Origin: CAYOHY01 sp964403885
Lineage (GTDB): Bacteria; Actinomycetota; Coriobacteriia; Anaerosomatales; PHET01
NCBI GenBank assembly: GCA_964403885.1
Contig: CAYOHY010000005.1
Coordinates: 8,681-72,680, forward strand
Length of the DNA stretch: 64,000 nt
Reading direction: 5' to 3'
The position numbers were made by a program, and so were the translations under genes. The notes beneath the pieces were generated by a model. That model was given only the letters and a program-made list of their open reading frames with translations, did no database searches and was not told the origin of the DNA. Positions 40,374 to 51,924 of the stretch are shown here, one piece after another; within the stretch, counting starts at the first letter, position 1; each line of letters starts with the position of its first letter.

Positions 40374-41030
40374 ATGGTCGCAAGCAAGCCCGAGCAGCGA
40401 ATCCCTCAGGGCGTCATCGAGAGGCTTCCGCACTATCTGAACGTCCTGTTGCACCTCAGGGGTGAGGGGAGCCAGACGGTCTCCTCGGCACGCCTCTCGG
40501 AGCTCGCCGAGGTAAACGCAGCACAGATCAGGCGTGATCTCGCCTACTTCGGCTCCTTTGGAAAGCGCGGTGTCGGGTACGACATTCCGCTGCTCATCGA
40601 CCACATCCAGCGCATCCTCGGCTCCGATCACGCTCACCGGATCGCCATCGTCGGGGCGGGCAACCTGGGTTCGGCCATCGCCAGCTACGACGGTCTGCGC
40701 GCGCGTGGATTCGTGGTCGCCGGGCTGTTCGACACCGATCCGCGACGGGTCGGGACGCGCATCGGCGACCTCATCGTTCGCGATGTGTGCGAGCTGCAGC
40801 GCGTGGTCGAAGAGCAGGGCATCCGCTTCGGCGTCATCGCGGTTCCGCCCGAATCCGCCCAAGACGCCGCTGATCGTCTCTGCCGCGCCGGGGTGCGTGT
40901 GTTGCTCAACTACTCGCCGTCATTTGTGAACGTTCCCGACGGAGTCATGCTGCACAACACCGACCCAGTACGGGAGTTGCTACATACGCTGTATTACCTG
41001 TCGCGCACAGAAGGCGTGGCAGGCGCATGA
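40374..41030 (+). CDS. rex: Redox-sensing transcriptional repressor Rex
   Basis: 218 aa, normal length. The N-terminal winged helix (~15-85) contains SSARLSELAEVNAAQIRRDLAYFGSFGKRGVGY. The Rossmann domain has IAIVGAGNLGSAIASY for NAD(H). The C-terminal swapped helix lies in HNTDPVRELLHTLYYL. It senses NADH/NAD and controls respiratory and fermentative genes. It begins a short run with tatA. Confidence 0.95.
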   Translation: MVASKPEQRIPQGVIERLPHYLNVLLHLRGEGSQTVSSARLSELAEVNAAQIRRDLAYFGSFGKRGVGYDIPLLIDHIQRILGSDHAHRIAIVGAGNLGSAIASYDGLRARGFVVAGLFDTDPRRVGTRIGDLIVRDVCELQRVVEEQGIRFGVIAVPPESAQDAADRLCRAGVRVLLNYSPSFVNVPDGVMLHNTDPVRELLHTLYYLSRTEGVAGA

Positions 41031-41109
41031 CGCTGGTGGTACATTAGCCGCTGGCGTTCACTCGGCCGACCGGCATCGGCTGTCACTGATTGAACTGGAG
41101 GACCGCAGA

Positions 41110-41325
41110 ATGTTCAGAAGCATCGGTTGGCAGGAACTCATGATCGTGCTCGTGATCGTGCTGATCCTGTTTGGACCCAAGCGTCTTCCGCAGCTTGGCA
41201 AGACGCTCGGCAAGACGATGCGTTCGATCCGAGACGGCGTCGAAGGCAAGCTCGAGACGGGCGACGAGGACGAGACCACCGAGGACGCTCCGGCTGAGAA
41301 GAAGGCCGAGGAGAAGACCAGCTAG
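41110..41325 (+). CDS. tatA: Twin-arginine translocase subunit TatA
   Basis: 71 aa. A short N-terminal stretch, a membrane helix (~8-21, ELMIVLVIVLILF), the FGPKRLPQLGK hinge, an amphipathic helix, and a charged acidic tail. This is the classical TatA/TatE layout for export of folded proteins. TatC is not in this window. ACTGGAGGA precedes the ATG. Confidence 0.93.
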   Translation: MFRSIGWQELMIVLVIVLILFGPKRLPQLGKTLGKTMRSIRDGVEGKLETGDEDETTEDAPAEKKAEEKTS

Positions 41326-41381
41326 ACGCGATGGCTTCGTAGCGGCTCTTACGCTCCAAGGGGCGTGGGTTCGTGCCCAGG

Positions 41382-41409
41382 TTGCCGCTTCAGGATCATC
41401 GGATATACT
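41382..41409 (+). promoter_or_regulatory. Candidate promoter of greA-lysS
   Basis: TTGCCG (41382-41387), 16-bp spacer, TATACT (41404-41409). Transcription would start about 90 bases before the greA ATG. Confidence 0.5.
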
Positions 41410-41425
41410 TTCGTGGACATTTCGG

Positions 41426-41455
41426 CGGGCTGCTCGCTCTTAGAGGGGCAGCCCG
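41426..41455 (+). other. Hairpin in the greA leader
   Basis: CGGGCTGC pairs with GCAGCCCG (8 bp) across a 14-base loop, inside the predicted 5' leader of greA. No T-run follows. greA leaders are attenuated in other bacteria; relevance here is speculative. Confidence 0.35.
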
Positions 41456-41508
41456 TGCGCATACGGCGAGCACGGGGCGGGGGTCCCGCGGCCGACAGGA
41501 GTAAAGCC

Positions 41509-41985
41509 ATGCACAAGGAGATCGCACTCACGCCCGAGGGTCAGGCAAAGCTCGAGGATGAGCTCCGGCACCTCGAGACCGTTCGTCGCCGCGAGGTGGG
41601 CGAGCGCATCAAGGAGGCCAAGGAGTTTGGCGATCTCTCGGAGAACTCCGAGTATGACGACGCCAAGAACGAGCAGGCGTGGGTAGAGAGCCGCATCATC
41701 GAGATCAACCAGATCCTCGCACACGCGACCATCATCGACGCCCCCAAGAGCACCCCGACCAAGGTCACGTTGGGCTGTAAGGTGGAGCTCGAGGACGTCG
41801 AGACCAGCGACATCCACGTCTACCAGGTCGTCGGCTCCGCCGAGGCGGACCCGACGCATGACCGCATCAGCAACGAGTCGCCGGTCGGCCAGGCCATCAT
41901 GGGCCACAAGAAGGGCGACACCGTTCAGGTGACCACGCCTCGCGGCAGCGTCATCGAGTACGTCGTCCGTTCGATCAAGCGCTAG
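41509..41985 (+). CDS. greA: Transcription elongation factor GreA
   Basis: 158 aa, standard length. The N-terminal coiled coil carries the acidic tip in KEFGDLSENSEYDDAKNEQ, needed to stimulate RNA polymerase transcript cleavage. The C-terminal FKBP-like domain has SPVGQAIMGHKKGDTV. ATG 41509 has AGGAG 8 bp upstream. Three bases separate it from lysS. Confidence 0.96.
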   Translation: MHKEIALTPEGQAKLEDELRHLETVRRREVGERIKEAKEFGDLSENSEYDDAKNEQAWVESRIIEINQILAHATIIDAPKSTPTKVTLGCKVELEDVETSDIHVYQVVGSAEADPTHDRISNESPVGQAIMGHKKGDTVQVTTPRGSVIEYVVRSIKR

Positions 41986-41988
41986 ACG

Positions 41989-43488
41989 ATGTCTGACGAG
42001 CAGCCGAACCCGATCCCTGTCGAGGACGACCCGTTCGTCGTTCGTCGCGCCAAGTTGGATGCCCTGCGGGCACGCGGCATCGAGCCGTTCGTGAACGGTT
42101 TCGATGTCGACTCCCGCGCCGCCGACCTCAACGAGCGGTATGCGGAGCTTGAGGATGGCGCGGAGACCGCCGACGTGGTCCGGGTCGCCGGCAGGCTGGT
42201 CGCCAAGCGCGATCAGGGCAAGATGGCGTTTCTCGTGATCCGCGACGCAACGGGCGATCTGCAGCTGTTCTGCCGCATCAACGTCCTCGGTGAGGATGGA
42301 TTCGAGTTCGCGAAAGACCTGGACCTGGGCGACTGGGTGGGCGCTACGGGCATCGTGCTGCGCTCACGCCGAGGAGAGCTCTCGGTCCAGCCCAGCGAGT
42401 TGACGCTGCTTTCGAAGTCGCTCACCCCGCTTCCCGAGAAGTTCCATGGCCTCACTGACACCGAGACGCGGTATCGCCGTCGCTACGTCGATCTGATCGC
42501 GAACCCTGAGGTCCGCAAGGTCTTCGAGGCGCGGTTCCGCATCATCGCGGCCATCCGTCGCTACATGGAGGCGCAGGGCTATCTCGAGGTCGAGACGCCG
42601 ATGCTCCAGCCCATCCCCGGCGGAGCCACAGCTCGACCGTTCGTGACACATCACAACGCACTCGACATGCCGCTCTATCTGCGCATCGCGCCGGAGCTCT
42701 ATCTCAAGCGCCTGTTGGTGGGCGGGTTCGAGCGCGTGTACGAGATCAACCGCTCGTTCCGCAACGAGGGCATGTCGCCGCGACACAACCCCGAGTTCAC
42801 CATGCTCGAGGCGTACCAGGCGTACGGCAACATGGCCACGATGATGGACCTGACCGAGGGCATCATCACCACGGCCGCCAACGACGTGCTCGGTACGTTG
42901 GAGTTCGAGTATCAGGGCACCGCGGTCTCGCTTGAGCGCCCGTGGCGTCGTGCGACCATGGCGGAGCTCACGAGCGAGAAGGCGGGCGTCGATATCAGCG
43001 TCCACACCCCCATCGACGAGCTTCGTGCGCTGTGTGAGCGCCACGAGGTGGCTGTCGAGGCGAGCTGGGGTCCCGGCAAGTTGCTCACCGAGTTGTTCGA
43101 GAAGCTCGTCGAGCACACGCTCATCGAGCCCACCTTCGTGACGATGTATCCCGCCGAGACATCGCCTCTGGCCCGTCGCAGCGACGAGGATCGTGAGCTG
43201 ACCGATCGCTTCGAGCTGATCGTCACGGGCCGCGAGTTCGCCAACGCGTTCTCGGAGCTCGTGGACCCTGTCGACCAGCGTGGGCGCTTCGAAGCACAGG
43301 CAGCCGCCAAGGATGCCGGCGACGACGAGGCCATGTGGGTCGACGAGGACTACCTGCGGGCGCAGGAGTACGGCATGCCGCCCGCCGGCGGGCTCGGCAT
43401 CGGCATCGACCGTCTCGTGATGCTGCTCACGGACTCTGCGAGCATCCGCGACGTGCTGCTCTTCCCGCACATGCGCCCGGAGGCCTAG
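41989..43488 (+). CDS. lysS: Lysyl-tRNA synthetase, class II
   Basis: 499 aa. N-terminal OB-fold anticodon-binding domain (~60-160: VRVAGRLVAKRDQGKMAFLVIRD), then the class II core with motif 1 around RYMEAQGYLEVETPML, motif 2 FRNEGMSPRHNPEFTMLE and motif 3 GLGIGIDRLVML. It charges tRNA-Lys in the cytoplasm. Co-directional with greA, as in many bacteria. Confidence 0.96.
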   Translation: MSDEQPNPIPVEDDPFVVRRAKLDALRARGIEPFVNGFDVDSRAADLNERYAELEDGAETADVVRVAGRLVAKRDQGKMAFLVIRDATGDLQLFCRINVLGEDGFEFAKDLDLGDWVGATGIVLRSRRGELSVQPSELTLLSKSLTPLPEKFHGLTDTETRYRRRYVDLIANPEVRKVFEARFRIIAAIRRYMEAQGYLEVETPMLQPIPGGATARPFVTHHNALDMPLYLRIAPELYLKRLLVGGFERVYEINRSFRNEGMSPRHNPEFTMLEAYQAYGNMATMMDLTEGIITTAANDVLGTLEFEYQGTAVSLERPWRRATMAELTSEKAGVDISVHTPIDELRALCERHEVAVEASWGPGKLLTELFEKLVEHTLIEPTFVTMYPAETSPLARRSDEDRELTDRFELIVTGREFANAFSELVDPVDQRGRFEAQAAAKDAGDDEAMWVDEDYLRAQEYGMPPAGGLGIGIDRLVMLLTDSASIRDVLLFPHMRPEA

Positions 43489-43517
43489 CTCCTCCGCCCT
43501 CCATACAAAATCTGAGC

Positions 43518-43541
43518 GTGCCACACTCATATCTGTGGCAC
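43518..43541. promoter_or_regulatory. Perfect 8-bp inverted repeat between lysS and clpC
   Basis: GTGCCACA and TGTGGCAC are separated by 8 bases. No T-run follows, so it is not an obvious terminator. It lies about 50 bp before a TATACT box (43591-43596) ahead of clpC and may be a stress-regulator operator. It does not resemble CtsR, HrcA (CIRCE) or HspR (HAIR) sites. Confidence 0.4.
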
Positions 43542-43651
43542 TCGCCTTGCTCATACCACGTCACTCGCCGACTGCTGTCAGAGCGACGGGTATACTCGAC
43601 GTAGGCACCAACCGGTCCTCGAGGCCGTCGACCCGCAAGGGGTGCATCCAC

Positions 43652-46210
<2,559 letters not shown>

Positions 46211-46212
46211 TA

Positions 46213-47562
46213 GTGGCGGCGAAGGCGCGCGCGGTCTGGCGGTGTCAGAACTGCGGGGCCAGTGCGCCCCGCTGGATCGGTCGCTGCAACGAGTGCGGCG
46301 AGTTTGGGACCTATGTCGAGGAGATCGAACAGGCCGCCCAGCCAGGGCGGCCTGTTCGCAGTGCTCCAACGCCCATCTCGTTGGCGAACGCGGGTGCCGA
46401 AGAGGCGCCCAGGCGAAGCACGGGGATCACGGAACTCGACAGGGTTCTCGGTGGAGGGCTGGTCGAGGGCTCGCTCGTGCTTCTGGGCGGTGAGCCCGGT
46501 ATCGGTAAGTCGACGCTCCTGCTCCAGACCGCACAGTCACTGGCGTTGTCAGGCTCGAGCATCCTGTACGTGTGCGGAGAGGAATCTCCCCAACAGGTCG
46601 GCCTTCGCGCGCGGAGGCTTGGTGCGGACGCCCCCGGAGTATCGCTGCTCGCGGAGATAGACATCTCGGCCGTCGAGGCCGCAGTCCGAGAGCACAAGCC
46701 CCACGTGCTCGTCCTCGACTCCATTCAGACGGTGTTCGACCCTGATCTCTCAGGCGCGCCGGGAAGCGTGGGTCAGGTGCGCGCGAGCACTGCCCGACTC
46801 ATGCGCATCGCAAAGGACCTGGCCGTGACGACGCTCATCGTCGGGCACGTCACCAAGGACGGGTCGCTCGCCGGTCCGCGCGTGCTCGAGCACATGGTCG
46901 ATGCGGTGTTGTACTTCGAAGGCGACCGCGATCACGCTTTTCGAATAGTGCGTGCGGTCAAGAACCGTTTTGGCTCGGCCAGTGAGGTCGGCATCTTCGA
47001 GATGGGCGATGCGGGCCTTGTCGGAGTGGGGTCACCTTCTGCTTCGTTCCTGTCGGAACGAGGTGCTGAGGTCTCGGGGTCCGCTGTCATGGCGGCCATG
47101 GAGGGAAGCAGGCCTCTGCTGCTTGAGATACAGGCCCTCGTGTCGCCCAGCTACCTGCCTGCCCCGCGAAGACTGGCCACCGGCATAGAGACCGCTCGGC
47201 TGCTTCAGGTCATCGCAGTGCTTGAGCGCAGGGCGGGTCTGTCGTTCGCGGGTCAAGATGTCTTGGTGTCGGTCGCCGGTGGCCTCAAAGTCAGCGAGCC
47301 CGCGGTCGATCTTCCGCTGGCCATGGCGCTTGCATCGGCTGTGAGTGATCGTCCGGTTCCGCTCAACGTCGCGGCGTTTGGCGAGATCGGGTTGACGGGC
47401 CGGGTCCGTCCCGTCTCGCACGCGGCGACCCGCGTCAAAGAGGCCGCGCGGTTCGATCTCAACAGGGTGTTCGGTGCGGTCGGGCCGTCACTGGCGGGCC
47501 AGAAGATGGAGGGTCTTGAGCGTATCGACGCGCTGGGTGACGCGCTCAGTGCGTTGAGGTGA
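46213..47562 (+). CDS. radA: DNA repair protein RadA (Sms)
   Basis: 449 aa. Four-Cys zinc finger (CQNCGASAPRWIGRCNEC) at the N-terminus, RecA-like core with Walker A GEPGIGKSTLLL, the RadA-specific KNRFG motif, and a C-terminal Lon-protease-like domain. A helicase that extends strand exchange during recombination. GTG 46213 lies two bases after the clpC stop. Confidence 0.96.
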   Translation: MAAKARAVWRCQNCGASAPRWIGRCNECGEFGTYVEEIEQAAQPGRPVRSAPTPISLANAGAEEAPRRSTGITELDRVLGGGLVEGSLVLLGGEPGIGKSTLLLQTAQSLALSGSSILYVCGEESPQQVGLRARRLGADAPGVSLLAEIDISAVEAAVREHKPHVLVLDSIQTVFDPDLSGAPGSVGQVRASTARLMRIAKDLAVTTLIVGHVTKDGSLAGPRVLEHMVDAVLYFEGDRDHAFRIVRAVKNRFGSASEVGIFEMGDAGLVGVGSPSASFLSERGAEVSGSAVMAAMEGSRPLLLEIQALVSPSYLPAPRRLATGIETARLLQVIAVLERRAGLSFAGQDVLVSVAGGLKVSEPAVDLPLAMALASAVSDRPVPLNVAAFGEIGLTGRVRPVSHAATRVKEAARFDLNRVFGAVGPSLAGQKMEGLERIDALGDALSALR

Positions 47563-47633
47563 CACCACCGTATTCCGAACGGGCATCTTCTCTGCAAGAA
47601 TCGATGAACCATGACGCGAGAATCGAGGAGCAC

Positions 47634-48698
47634 GTGACCGACCAGCGTACGCTGCAAGAGGCGATGAGCGAGGAGCTCCGCAAGGTCGCGCCGGGCACCC
47701 GATTGCGTGAGGCGCTCGACATGCTGATCTCTGCGCGCAGTGGCGCACTGATCGTCCTTGGCGACGTTCACACGCTCGAACCGCTCTGCAACGGCGGGTT
47801 TCATCTCGACACGCCATTCACTCCCCAGCGGCTCTTCGAGCTCGCGAAGATGGATGGCGCCATCATCCTCGACCACGAGTGCGACAGGATCGTGAAGGCG
47901 AACGTTCACCTCGTGCCGGACGCTTCACTCCCCACGTCCGAGACAGGCATGCGGCACCGCACGGCCGAGCGCATGAGCCGCCAGACCGATGCTCTGTCGA
48001 TCGCCATCTCCGGCCGGCGCAACGTCGTCAGCCTCTACCTCATGGGCCGCCGCATCCAGCTTGAGGAGATCGAGGTCCTGCTCGCCAAGGCGAACCAGGC
48101 CATCCAGACGCTCCAGAACTATCGGCAGCGCCTTGATGAGATGCTCGAACGGCTCACGCTGCTGGAGTTCGAAGACCTCACGACACTCGGCGATGTCGCC
48201 GAGGTGATCGGACGCTTCGAGATGCTGCGCCGTGTGGCGCGAGAGGTGCAGCGCTTCACCACTCAGCTGGGCACGGAAGGTCGCCTGGTCAGGATGCAGT
48301 CCGATGAGCTCACCGCCGGCGTCACCGAGGCATTCTCGCTGGTGCTCAGGGACTACGCCGCAGAGTCCACCACACGCCGGGTCGCGGCCATCAAGGAGCG
48401 TCTCGCCGAGCTGCCTGCGGAACGACTGCTTGAGCCCGAGTCCATCGCGCACGAGCTCAGCCTGACCTCCGCCGAGCAGGCCGAGCAGCATCTTCGGCCG
48501 CGAGGGTATCGAGCGCTCGCCCAGGTGCCCATGATCCCCAACAGCGTGATCGTGCGTATCGTCGAGCGGTTTGGCTCGCTCCCTGATATCTCGCGCGCGA
48601 CCGTGGAAGAGCTGGACAGCGTCGATGGGGTTGGAGAGCGTCGGGCAAAGGCGATCTCGTCAGGCCTCTCAAGGCTTCGCGCGCACGTCTCGGTCTAG
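47634..48698 (+). CDS. disA: Diadenylate cyclase DisA
   Basis: 354 aa. The DAC domain has MDGAIILD and GMRHRTAERMS, the conserved DGA and RHR motifs for c-di-AMP synthesis. A helical spine follows, then a C-terminal helix-hairpin-helix DNA-binding domain (VEELDSVDGVGERRAKAIS). It scans DNA and makes c-di-AMP. GTG 47634 is chosen for CGAGGAG five bases upstream and family length; in-frame starts at 47559 and 47604 lack good signals. Confidence 0.95.
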   Translation: MTDQRTLQEAMSEELRKVAPGTRLREALDMLISARSGALIVLGDVHTLEPLCNGGFHLDTPFTPQRLFELAKMDGAIILDHECDRIVKANVHLVPDASLPTSETGMRHRTAERMSRQTDALSIAISGRRNVVSLYLMGRRIQLEEIEVLLAKANQAIQTLQNYRQRLDEMLERLTLLEFEDLTTLGDVAEVIGRFEMLRRVAREVQRFTTQLGTEGRLVRMQSDELTAGVTEAFSLVLRDYAAESTTRRVAAIKERLAELPAERLLEPESIAHELSLTSAEQAEQHLRPRGYRALAQVPMIPNSVIVRIVERFGSLPDISRATVEELDSVDGVGERRAKAISSGLSRLRAHVSV

Positions 48699-48828
48699 TC
48701 TCTGAAGCTCCTTAGTGGCGGTGCGCGCCTGTGCTACCATCGAACCATCCTAGGGCTCCTACGGCGCCTCTGATGGGCGCGGAGGGAGGTGACGGCGCGA
48801 CGGCCACGGTGCCGTCAACGCCAGATTC

Positions 48829-49902
48829 ATGATCCAGGCATTCACCCGCTTCTTCTTTGTCACGGCGGGGCTCCTGGGCGGGTACTTCGTCACCCAAGCG
48901 GTCGACTGGCAGGCACAACTTCCCGGGCTGGCCCCCAACTACGTCATCTTCCTGTTCATTCTTCTCGGGGCCTCGATGGGTTACGTGCTCGGCGGCATTC
49001 TCGGACGAGAGCTGTCGACGGCGTGGGTCAGGGTCGAGATGCGACTCGCCGAGATCTCCGGCGCGGACATCATCCTGGGTACGATCGGCCTGCTCGTGGG
49101 TCTCTCGGTGGCCTTCCTGGCCGCACAGCCGCTGAGGCTTCTGACGCCCACGGGGCTTGCTGTCGCCACCATGATCCTGTTGTCGATCGTCGCCGCCTAT
49201 ATGGGGGTCTCCGTCGCCCTGACACGCCGTCGCGAGTTCGCCGCGATGTTCCCCGGTCTGGCGCCGGTAGAGCTCGTTCCCGCCGGCGAGCGCCTCGTCG
49301 TGCTCGATACCAGCGCGGTCATCGACGCCCGATTCGTCGAGCTTCGTCGGATCGGCTTCATCCAGGGCAAGGTCAAGGTGCCTCGCTTCGTGCTGGCGGA
49401 GCTGCAGACGCTCGCGGACTCCGCGGATGACACCAAGCGCGCTCGGGGTCGGCGTGGGCTCGATCTGCTCTCCACGCTCCCGGAGAAGGACGCCGTGGAG
49501 GTGCTGGAGCTCGACTACCCCGACATGGCTGCGGTCGACGAGAAGCTCATGCGGCTCACCGTCGATGCGAGCGCGCTGCTCCTCACCGTCGACTTCAACT
49601 TGACGAAGGTCGCCCGCGTGCGAGGTATCGAGGTCATCAATCTCAACGAGGCCGCTGCGGCGCTCAGGCCGTCGTTCCTTCCGGGTGACGTCATCCAGTT
49701 GCGGGTGACCAAGGCGGGCAAGGAGCAGGGCCAGGGCGTGGGCTACCTCGAGGACGGCACGATGGTCGTCATCCAAGACGGCCGAGGACTCGTGGGCACC
49801 GAGGCGCCCGTAGAGGTCACCTCCGTCCTGCAGACATCCGCCGGACGCATGGTGTTCGCGCGACCCGCCGACGGACACGACGAGGCTGCGAGTCGTTCAT
49901 GA
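48829..49902 (+). CDS. PIN/TRAM-domain membrane protein (YacL type)
   Basis: 357 aa. Four membrane segments (~5-130) precede a PIN nuclease-like domain (~155-275: VVLDTSAVIDARFVEL, LTVDFNLTKVA) with its conserved Asp residues and a TRAM domain (~285-345). Members are membrane-tethered predicted RNases. No strong ribosome binding site precedes ATG 48829. The gene overlaps ispD by 4 bp. Confidence 0.93.
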   Translation: MIQAFTRFFFVTAGLLGGYFVTQAVDWQAQLPGLAPNYVIFLFILLGASMGYVLGGILGRELSTAWVRVEMRLAEISGADIILGTIGLLVGLSVAFLAAQPLRLLTPTGLAVATMILLSIVAAYMGVSVALTRRREFAAMFPGLAPVELVPAGERLVVLDTSAVIDARFVELRRIGFIQGKVKVPRFVLAELQTLADSADDTKRARGRRGLDLLSTLPEKDAVEVLELDYPDMAAVDEKLMRLTVDASALLLTVDFNLTKVARVRGIEVINLNEAAAALRPSFLPGDVIQLRVTKAGKEQGQGVGYLEDGTMVVIQDGRGLVGTEAPVEVTSVLQTSAGRMVFARPADGHDEAASRS

Positions 49903-50612
49903 CGGCCCGAACCGCTGCGATCGTGGTCGCCGGGGGCACCGGCAACCGCTTCGGTCGTGCCGAGGGCAAGCAGCTCCTTGCCATCGGCGGGCGTCCGGTG
50001 GCGTGGTGGGCGATCTCGGCGGTCTCATCGGCGGCGAGTGTCGACATGGTCGTGGTCGTCTGCCATCCCGACAGGGTCGCTGAGTACCGGGAGTCGCTCT
50101 CCTCGGCCAGTCGGCTCGACGACCTGCGGTTCGTGGCCGGAGGAGACACCAGACAGGCCTCCGTCGCAGCAGGTCTTGCAGCGGTGGGCGACTCTGCGGA
50201 TATCGTCGCCGTACACGACGGTGCGAGGCCACTCGTGCTCCCTGAGACCGTCGATAGCGCCGTGGCGCTGCTCGCGAGCTCGCCTGAGCTCGACGGTGTC
50301 ATCATCGGCCACCCGTCGACTGACACGCTCAAGCTCGCACAGGATGGTCTCGTCGCGGGCACCCCGGACCGGTCCCAGTACTGGGCGGTCCAGACCCCGC
50401 AGGTCTTCCGCCGCGACGCACTTGTTCGTGCTTCGGCGTTCGCGGACTCACAGGGGTTCGTGGGCACGGACGACGCGTCCCTGATCGAGCTCGCCGGGGG
50501 GCGCGTGGCTCTTCTGGAGGGTCCTCGCGACAATCTGAAGATCACGGTTCCCGAGGACGCCGCCATCGCGGAAGCGATACTCGGGTGGCGCGCGCGAGAG
50601 GAGTCACAATGA
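49899..50612 (+). CDS. ispD: 2-C-methyl-D-erythritol 4-phosphate cytidylyltransferase IspD
   Basis: 237 aa. Nucleotidyltransferase signature VVAGGTGNRFGRAEGKQLL at the N-terminus, then VHDGARPLV and TPQVFRRDAL. Third enzyme of the MEP isoprenoid pathway (CTP + MEP). Start and stop overlap neighbours by 4 bp on each side (ATGA), so yacL, ispD and ispF are translated together. Confidence 0.96.
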   Translation: MTARTAAIVVAGGTGNRFGRAEGKQLLAIGGRPVAWWAISAVSSAASVDMVVVVCHPDRVAEYRESLSSASRLDDLRFVAGGDTRQASVAAGLAAVGDSADIVAVHDGARPLVLPETVDSAVALLASSPELDGVIIGHPSTDTLKLAQDGLVAGTPDRSQYWAVQTPQVFRRDALVRASAFADSQGFVGTDDASLIELAGGRVALLEGPRDNLKITVPEDAAIAEAILGWRAREESQ

Positions 50613-51082
50613 GAATCGGTCTGGGCTATGACGTGCACGCGTTCGCCGACGACAGGCCGCTCATCCTCGGCGGGGTGCGCATCGAGCATGCGCAGGGACT
50701 CGCCGGCCACTCGGATGCCGACGTGCTCGCTCACGCGCTCATGGACGCGCTTCTCGGCGCGCTGCGCGAGGGCGACATCGGCAAGCTGTTCCCTGACACC
50801 GATCCCGCCTACAAAGGCGCCGACTCGATCGCGCTGCTCGCCCAAGTCGCTCAGTTGGTGCAAGAACGCGGCTTCGTCGTGGTGGACGCCGACTGCGTGC
50901 TCATTCTCGAGCAGCCCAAGATCTCGCCACACCGGGAGCGAATGCGCGCGAACCTAGCCGCGGCCATGGGTGTCGACATCGATCGCGTGGGCGTCAAGGC
51001 CACCACCACCGAAGGGCTCGGGTTCGAGGGGCGCCGGGAGGGCGTGGGCGCCAAGGCGGTCGTCTTGCTCGAGAACGCCTGA
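50609..51082 (+). CDS. ispF: 2-C-methyl-D-erythritol 2,4-cyclodiphosphate synthase IspF
   Basis: 157 aa. GLGYDVHAF and GHSDADVLAHALMDALLGA carry the metal-binding Asp/His residues. KATTTEGLGFEGRREGVGA is near the C-terminus. Fifth enzyme of the MEP pathway. ATG 50609 has GAGAGGAG upstream and overlaps the ispD stop. Confidence 0.96.
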   Translation: MRIGLGYDVHAFADDRPLILGGVRIEHAQGLAGHSDADVLAHALMDALLGALREGDIGKLFPDTDPAYKGADSIALLAQVAQLVQERGFVVVDADCVLILEQPKISPHRERMRANLAAAMGVDIDRVGVKATTTEGLGFEGRREGVGAKAVVLLENA

Positions 51083-51165
51083 CGCCGGCGCGCTCCTGAT
51101 AGACTGTTCGGCGTGCGGCCCGCGTGGTCGCTCCGGTAACCGAAGAGGCGAGTGGAGCTGCGGCG

Positions 51166-51882
51166 ATGTTCGGGCGCATGCGAGAGGACATACGAGCGGT
51201 CAAGGAGCGCGACCCCGCTGCTACCTCGACCCTCAGCGTGCTGCTCAACTACCCCGGTCTGCATGCGCTGTGGTCTCACCGCCTGAACCATTGGCTGTGG
51301 GTCCATGGCCGCAAGGGCTTCTCTCGATTCGGCTCCCAGGTGACCCGCTGGCTTACGGGGATCGAGATCCATCCCGGTGCCCGGATAGGCGACCGCTTCT
51401 TCATCGACCACGGCAGCGGTGTGGTCATCGGCGAGACCACGATCATCGGCAACGACGTGACGCTGTACCAGGGCGTCACGCTCGGTGGTACGGGCAAGGA
51501 GTCCGGTAAGCGCCACCCCACCCTTGAGGACTGCGTCGTGGTGGGCGTGGGTGCCGCCGTGCTCGGCAACATCACGATCGGTCGCGGCAGCAAGGTCGGC
51601 GGTGGCGCGGTCGTCATCGACGACGTGCCGCCCAACTGCACCGTCGTCGGCGTCCCCGGCCGCGTCGTGGTTCGCAGTGGCGAGCGGGTCGACGCGATCG
51701 ACCTGCACCACGAGGACCTGCCCGACCCGGTGGTGGAGATGTTCGTGTGCCTCACCCGGCGCATCGACCGGCTCGAGCGCCGCCTCGCGCGCGATGAGGG
51801 ACTGTCCGATGAGCGCGGCGAGGCACCGTTCGAGACCCCGGAATCTGAACAGGCAAACGACGGCGAGACCTGCGAGATCTAG
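51166..51882 (+). CDS. cysE: Serine O-acetyltransferase CysE
   Basis: 238 aa. A short helical N-terminal domain is followed by left-handed beta-helix hexapeptide repeats (GIEIHPGARIGDRFFIDHG, VVIGETTIIGNDVTLYQG) with the catalytic His in IDHGSG. The C-terminal ~50 residues are a charged extension not typical of short CysE forms. It makes O-acetylserine for cysteine synthesis. ATG 51166 has GGAG about 9 bp upstream. It precedes cysS, as in Bacillus. Confidence 0.94.
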   Translation: MFGRMREDIRAVKERDPAATSTLSVLLNYPGLHALWSHRLNHWLWVHGRKGFSRFGSQVTRWLTGIEIHPGARIGDRFFIDHGSGVVIGETTIIGNDVTLYQGVTLGGTGKESGKRHPTLEDCVVVGVGAAVLGNITIGRGSKVGGGAVVIDDVPPNCTVVGVPGRVVVRSGERVDAIDLHHEDLPDPVVEMFVCLTRRIDRLERRLARDEGLSDERGEAPFETPESEQANDGETCEI

Positions 51883-51924
51883 CCTCGGCACGACCAGGGG
51901 GCAGATGCCCCCAGGAGGAGACCC

